From Alsobacter sp040380755 (lineage in GTDB: Bacteria > Pseudomonadota > Alphaproteobacteria > Rhizobiales > Beijerinckiaceae), in NCBI GenBank assembly GCA_040380755.1, contig JBEIIL010000153.1, positions 1-7,709 of the forward strand: 7,709 nt of DNA. Direction: 5' to 3'. Every line of letters begins with the position of its first letter. Within the stretch, counting starts at the first letter, position 1. Below the pieces are notes generated by a model. The model was not told the DNA's origin. It saw only the letters and a list, made by a program, of their open reading frames with translations, and did no database searches. The position numbers and the translations under genes are program-made. Below are positions 4,823 to 7,709 of the stretch, in pieces.

Positions 4823-6754
4823 CTAGAGCACGACCGAAACCGGCCCGGCAGCGTCGTCGGCGGTACGGGCCCGCTTCAGCGTCTCGAGGGCCTCATCGGC
4901 CTCGCGCTGGCGGTTCCAAAGCGCCGCATAGATGCCGGAGCGGTCGAGCAACTCCTGGTGCGTGCCGCGTTCCGCGATGACGCCACGGTCGAGCACGATG
5001 ATCTCGTCGGCATTGATCACGGTCGTCAGCCGATGCGCGATCACCAGCGTCGTGCGGCCACGGGAAATGCGCTCCAGCGCGTCCTGGATGTCCTTTTCGG
5101 TGAAGCTGTCCAGCGCCGAGGTCGCCTCGTCTAGCACGAGGATCGGCGGTCCCTTGAGGATCGTCCGGGCAATGGCGACGCGCTGCTTCTCACCGCCGGA
5201 CAGTTTCAGGCCACGTTCGCCGACACTGGTCGCATAGCCCTCGGGCAGCGACTGGATGAATCGGTCGATCTGCGCCAGCGCAGCGGCCTCCTCAACCTCC
5301 GCCTGCGTCGCCTCCCAGCGCCCATACTGGATGTTGTAGCCGATCGTGTCGTTGAACAGGACCGTATCCTGCGGAACCATGCCGATGGCAGCGCGCAGCG
5401 ACGCTTGCGTCACCCCTGCGATGTCCTGCCCGTCAATGAGGATGCGTCCGGACTGCGGTTCGTAGAAGCGGAACAGCAACCGCGAAATCGTCGACTTGCC
5501 GGCGCCGGACGGGCCGACGATGGCCACGGTGCGCCCCGCCGGAACCTCGAAGCTGACGCCCTTGAGGATCGGACGCTCCGGAACATAGGAAAAGCGCACA
5601 TCCTCGAACCGCACGGTACCGGCTTCGACCCGCAGGGCGGGTGCGCCCGGACTGTCGGCAATCTCAGGCGAGCGCGCCAGGATGTCGAACATCTGCTCGA
5701 TATCCGTGACCGCCTGCTTGATCTCCCGGTAGACCATGCCCATGAAGTTCAGCGGCTGATAGAGCTGGATCAGCATGGCGTTGATCATCACGAGGTCGCC
5801 CAGCGTGTGGCGCCCTTCGCGGATCCCGATCACCACCATGACCATGCAGATGGTCAGGCCGGCCGTGAAGATGATCGCCTGCCCGGCGTTCAGCACGGCC
5901 AAAGACACATAGGCCTTCACGCTGGCGCTCTCGTAGCGCTCCATGGACCGGTCATAGCGCTGCGCCTCGCGGCCTTCGGAGCAGAAATACTTCACCGTCT
6001 CGAAGTTAAGCAGGCTGTCGACCGCCTTGGTGTTGGCGTCGGTATCGGACTCGTTCATCCGCCGCCGGATGCCGATGCGCCACTCCGTCGCCTTGGTGGT
6101 GTAGAGCATGTAGGCCGCGATCATCGCCACCGTGACCATCGCGTAGCGCCAGTCGAACTGCCACAGCAGCACGCCAAGGATCAGGGCAAACTCCACGATC
6201 GTCGGCAGGCCCGTGAGCATGACCATGCGCACGATCGTCTCGATGCCGTTGCGGCCACGCTCGAGCACCCGCGTCAGACCACCGGTCTTCTTTTCCAGAT
6301 GAAACCGCAGCGAGAGCCGATGCATGTGATCGAAGACCTCGATCGCCAGCCGGCGCACCGCATGCAGCGAAACCTTGGCAAAGAGGGCATCGCGCCATTG
6401 CGTGAGCAAGGCCATGACCGCGCGGGCAGCACCATAGATCAGGGTCAGCGCAATGGGCGCCGCCGCCAGCGCCGCGATCGGCACCTGCCCCTGGTCCTGC
6501 GGCACGAGGCTGTCCGTCACCCATGTGAAGGTGAACGGTACCGCGATTGTCACGAGCTTGGCCGCCAGCAGCAGCACTGTCGCCCACAGGATCCGGGCGC
6601 GCAGATCGGCGCGGTCCGACGGCCACATGTAAGGCCACAGCCCGCGAATCGTCGACGTCAACGCTCCCTTGTCGGCGCTGACGCGCGACCGCTCCGGCTG
6701 GCCTTGCGCGGGTCCGGGCGCATGATGGTGGGACGGCGGCATTGGGGCGTTCAT
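4823..6754 (-). CDS. Atm1/HMT1-type ABC exporter (fused membrane and ATPase domains)
   Basis: A 643-residue half-transporter that should work as a homodimer in the inner membrane. In the related Novosphingobium Atm1 and mitochondrial Atm1/ABCB7 the cargo is glutathione derivatives, metal-thiol conjugates or a sulfur compound. Six membrane helices lie in about 54-335. FETVKYF (251-257) and LNAGQ (N289, Q292) are hallmarks of this subfamily, and the N/Q pair matches the glutathione-contacting positions I recall for the Novosphingobium protein. The ATPase is complete: Walker A GPSGAGKS (414-421), Q462, signature LSGGE (518-522), Walker B ILVLDE (538-543), D-loop SALD and H574. The N-terminus has SHHHAP (8-13). 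The ATG at 6754 gives normal family length, but its Shine-Dalgarno is weak. psd follows after 59 bases, so co-transcription is likely. The actual cargo cannot be read from sequence. Confidence 0.93.
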   Translation of the reverse strand: MNAPMPPSHHHAPGPAQGQPERSRVSADKGALTSTIRGLWPYMWPSDRADLRARILWATVLLLAAKLVTIAVPFTFTWVTDSLVPQDQGQVPIAALAAAPIALTLIYGAARAVMALLTQWRDALFAKVSLHAVRRLAIEVFDHMHRLSLRFHLEKKTGGLTRVLERGRNGIETIVRMVMLTGLPTIVEFALILGVLLWQFDWRYAMVTVAMIAAYMLYTTKATEWRIGIRRRMNESDTDANTKAVDSLLNFETVKYFCSEGREAQRYDRSMERYESASVKAYVSLAVLNAGQAIIFTAGLTICMVMVVIGIREGRHTLGDLVMINAMLIQLYQPLNFMGMVYREIKQAVTDIEQMFDILARSPEIADSPGAPALRVEAGTVRFEDVRFSYVPERPILKGVSFEVPAGRTVAIVGPSGAGKSTISRLLFRFYEPQSGRILIDGQDIAGVTQASLRAAIGMVPQDTVLFNDTIGYNIQYGRWEATQAEVEEAAALAQIDRFIQSLPEGYATSVGERGLKLSGGEKQRVAIARTILKGPPILVLDEATSALDSFTEKDIQDALERISRGRTTLVIAHRLTTVINADEIIVLDRGVIAERGTHQELLDRSGIYAALWNRQREADEALETLKRARTADDAAGPVSVVL

Positions 6755-6779
6755 GAGGCGTAACCGGTCAGGCGCGGTC

Positions 6780-6811
6780 CCCCGATGATCGGGGACATGA
6801 CCGCTATATAG
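6780..6811 (-). promoter_or_regulatory. Putative -10 box and palindrome upstream of the exporter gene
   Basis: CTATATAG at 6811-6804 (minus strand) resembles the alphaproteobacterial -10 element; no good -35 is evident 16-18 bases upstream. From 6794 to 6780 runs the perfect palindrome CCCCGAT-C-ATCGGGG, which would overlap or directly follow the transcript start. As DNA it could be an operator. As RNA it can fold as CCCCG/CGGGG with a 5-base loop. The start codon lies 26 bases beyond it. The rest of the 105-base gap to the LysM gene shows nothing further. Confidence 0.35.
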
Positions 6812-6859
6812 AACCTGTCATGTGGTCTTGCACCCAGCGAGTTGCCCCGCCAAGGCGCG

Positions 6860-7651
6860 TCAGGGCTGTTGCTCCGTCGGCAGCACGAAGACCTGCCCCG
6901 GATAGATGAGGTTCGGTTCCCGGATCTGGGGTGCGTTGGCCGTATAAATCACCGTATAGCGCTGGCCGTCGCCATAAATGCGCTTGCTAATGCGCCACAG
7001 GCTGTCGCCGCGGATGACGGAGGCCGTCCGGATCTCGGCCACGACGGCATCTGCAGGAGGATTGGGGGCCGGACCTGGCTGCACCGCCGCGGCAACTGGC
7101 GGAGTCGGCTCGGGCGCGACCGGAGGGCGGGTCGGCGGCGCCGGAGCGGCCTGCTGCTGCGCAGGGCCTGGCGCGACAGCCCCTGCTGCCGGGGCGGCCA
7201 GCGCGGCCACGGCCCGACGGGCGAACTCGAACGGCACTTCGGCCCGCGACAGCACCCGACCGCTCGCCAACTCCACATCGTCGGCACGAACGCGATAGCT
7301 GCCCGGCGCGACGCCCCGCTGGATGGTGAAGCTCCAGCGCCCGTCCGGGGACGCAGTAGCGGTCGCCAGATACGTATCGTTGAGGTAGAGCCGGACATGA
7401 GCCCCCGGCGCTGCGCTGCCGGTGGCATAGAGCCGCGATGGGCCTCTAGGCGCCGTAGCTGCAATTCCGACGCGCGGCCGAGGCGAGCCGCAGCGCGGGC
7501 TCGCTTCCGGCTGCGGCGAAGGTTCCGGTGCCAAGCCGGCGAGGGGGGCGCAATGACGGCGGCGGCAGCCAGAGCACCACGGCGGCGCCGCAGTGCAAGT
7601 ATGGCCGTGCTCAGCGCGTGCAAACGCTGGGCGTCCGAGGCGGGGATGCAA
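6860..7651 (-). CDS. LysM-domain envelope protein, 5' end unreliable
   Basis: As drawn, 263 residues from a TTG codon. The C-terminus is a sound LysM domain (about 211-257: VIRGDSLWRISKRIYG through PGQVFVLP), which binds peptidoglycan. It follows a Pro/Ala-rich linker (about 147-201) and an Ig-like fold (about 60-143: ATGSAAPGAHVRLYLNDTYL, DGRWSFTI, GSYRVRADDV). Hyphomicrobiales LysM proteins that I recall have this order but are longer, with a signal or membrane segment and a further Ig-like domain in front. Here the first 55 residues are Cys/Arg-rich, lack a signal peptide, and begin at a TTG with no Shine-Dalgarno, 18 bases after an in-frame TAG (7669-7667). The reading frame one step away carries a signal-like segment upstream of a G6 tract, so a frameshift or 5' truncation is likely. 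The domain call is firm; the start is not. It may bind the cell wall in the periplasm. Confidence 0.7.
   Translation of the reverse strand: MHPRLGRPAFARAEHGHTCTAAPPWCSGCRRRHCAPLAGLAPEPSPQPEASPRCGSPRPRVGIAATAPRGPSRLYATGSAAPGAHVRLYLNDTYLATATASPDGRWSFTIQRGVAPGSYRVRADDVELASGRVLSRAEVPFEFARRAVAALAAPAAGAVAPGPAQQQAAPAPPTRPPVAPEPTPPVAAAVQPGPAPNPPADAVVAEIRTASVIRGDSLWRISKRIYGDGQRYTVIYTANAPQIREPNLIYPGQVFVLPTEQQP
7543..7548. other. G6 homopolymer, candidate frameshift point in the LysM gene
   Basis: On the minus strand this is CCCCCC. One extra C would join the upstream frame, which reads RRRRGALAAAAVIAP, to the main frame, which continues PLAGLAPEPSP. The joined N-terminus would look like a signal peptide. 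It could be a sequencing or assembly indel, a real mutation, or slippage. The upstream frame stays open to the window edge, so the true start may lie outside. Confidence 0.4.
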
Positions 7652-7709
7652 CCCGAGCCAAGACGCCTAAGAGCTGGGTACCCAAGGGCAAGCTGGCGGG
7701 ATATGACGC

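Noticed and set aside
6722..6731. SHHHAP near the exporter N-terminus as a metal sensor
   Set aside because: Three histidines in a disordered tail are too little to support a metal-binding role.
5405..6763. A 452-codon open frame on the plus strand
   Set aside because: It lies wholly opposite the ABC exporter, whose motifs are complete. The product is a His/Arg/Asp-rich shadow with no family resemblance.
7456..7709. Plus-strand open frame running off the window end
   Set aside because: It lacks a good start, overlaps the LysM gene, shows only moderate GC at third positions, and its product (ending KSWVPKGKLAGYDA) matches no family I recognise. It cannot be supported without more sequence.

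Overview
The window looks like chromosomal DNA of a GC-rich alphaproteobacterium, most likely of the order Hyphomicrobiales (Rhizobiales) or a close relative. The reasons are a single Rsh-type (p)ppGpp enzyme next to rpoZ, the cluster of an Atm1-type exporter with psd and pssA, a TadG-like von Willebrand protein, and a LysM protein with a Pro/Ala-rich linker typical of that group. I cannot name a genus from sequence alone. Every gene I can support lies on the minus strand, so transcription runs from high to low coordinates.

Layout in transcription order. At 7651-6860 is a LysM-domain envelope protein whose C-terminal half is convincing but whose 5' end looks frameshifted or truncated. At 6754-4823 is an Atm1/HMT1-type ABC exporter with its own promoter-like region. 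At 4763-4065 is psd (phosphatidylserine decarboxylase). At 3909-2743 is a TadG-like membrane-anchored vWA protein, preceded by the only markedly AT-rich stretch of the window. At 2678-1815 is pssA (phosphatidylserine synthase). At 1718-1323 is rpoZ, followed by a strong intrinsic terminator. At 1171 down to the window edge is rsh (relA/spoT), of which 390 residues are visible and the C-terminus is cut off.

Functionally, PssA and Psd catalyse consecutive steps from CDP-diacylglycerol and serine to phosphatidylethanolamine. The exporter beside them probably moves glutathione conjugates or related thiol compounds. RpoZ and Rsh form a transcription/stringent-response pair, and the terminator plus a promoter-like sequence suggest that rsh is transcribed separately from rpoZ.

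No phage, insertion sequence, CRISPR array, tRNA or rRNA gene was recognised, and I see no clearly novel multi-gene system. The most interesting signals are regulatory. The vWA gene, which splits psd from pssA, has an exact IHF-consensus match and a sigma54-like -24/-12 element at classical spacing. Palindromes sit in or beside the promoter-like regions of rsh, rpoZ and the exporter. The G6 tract in the LysM gene is a likely frameshift point.
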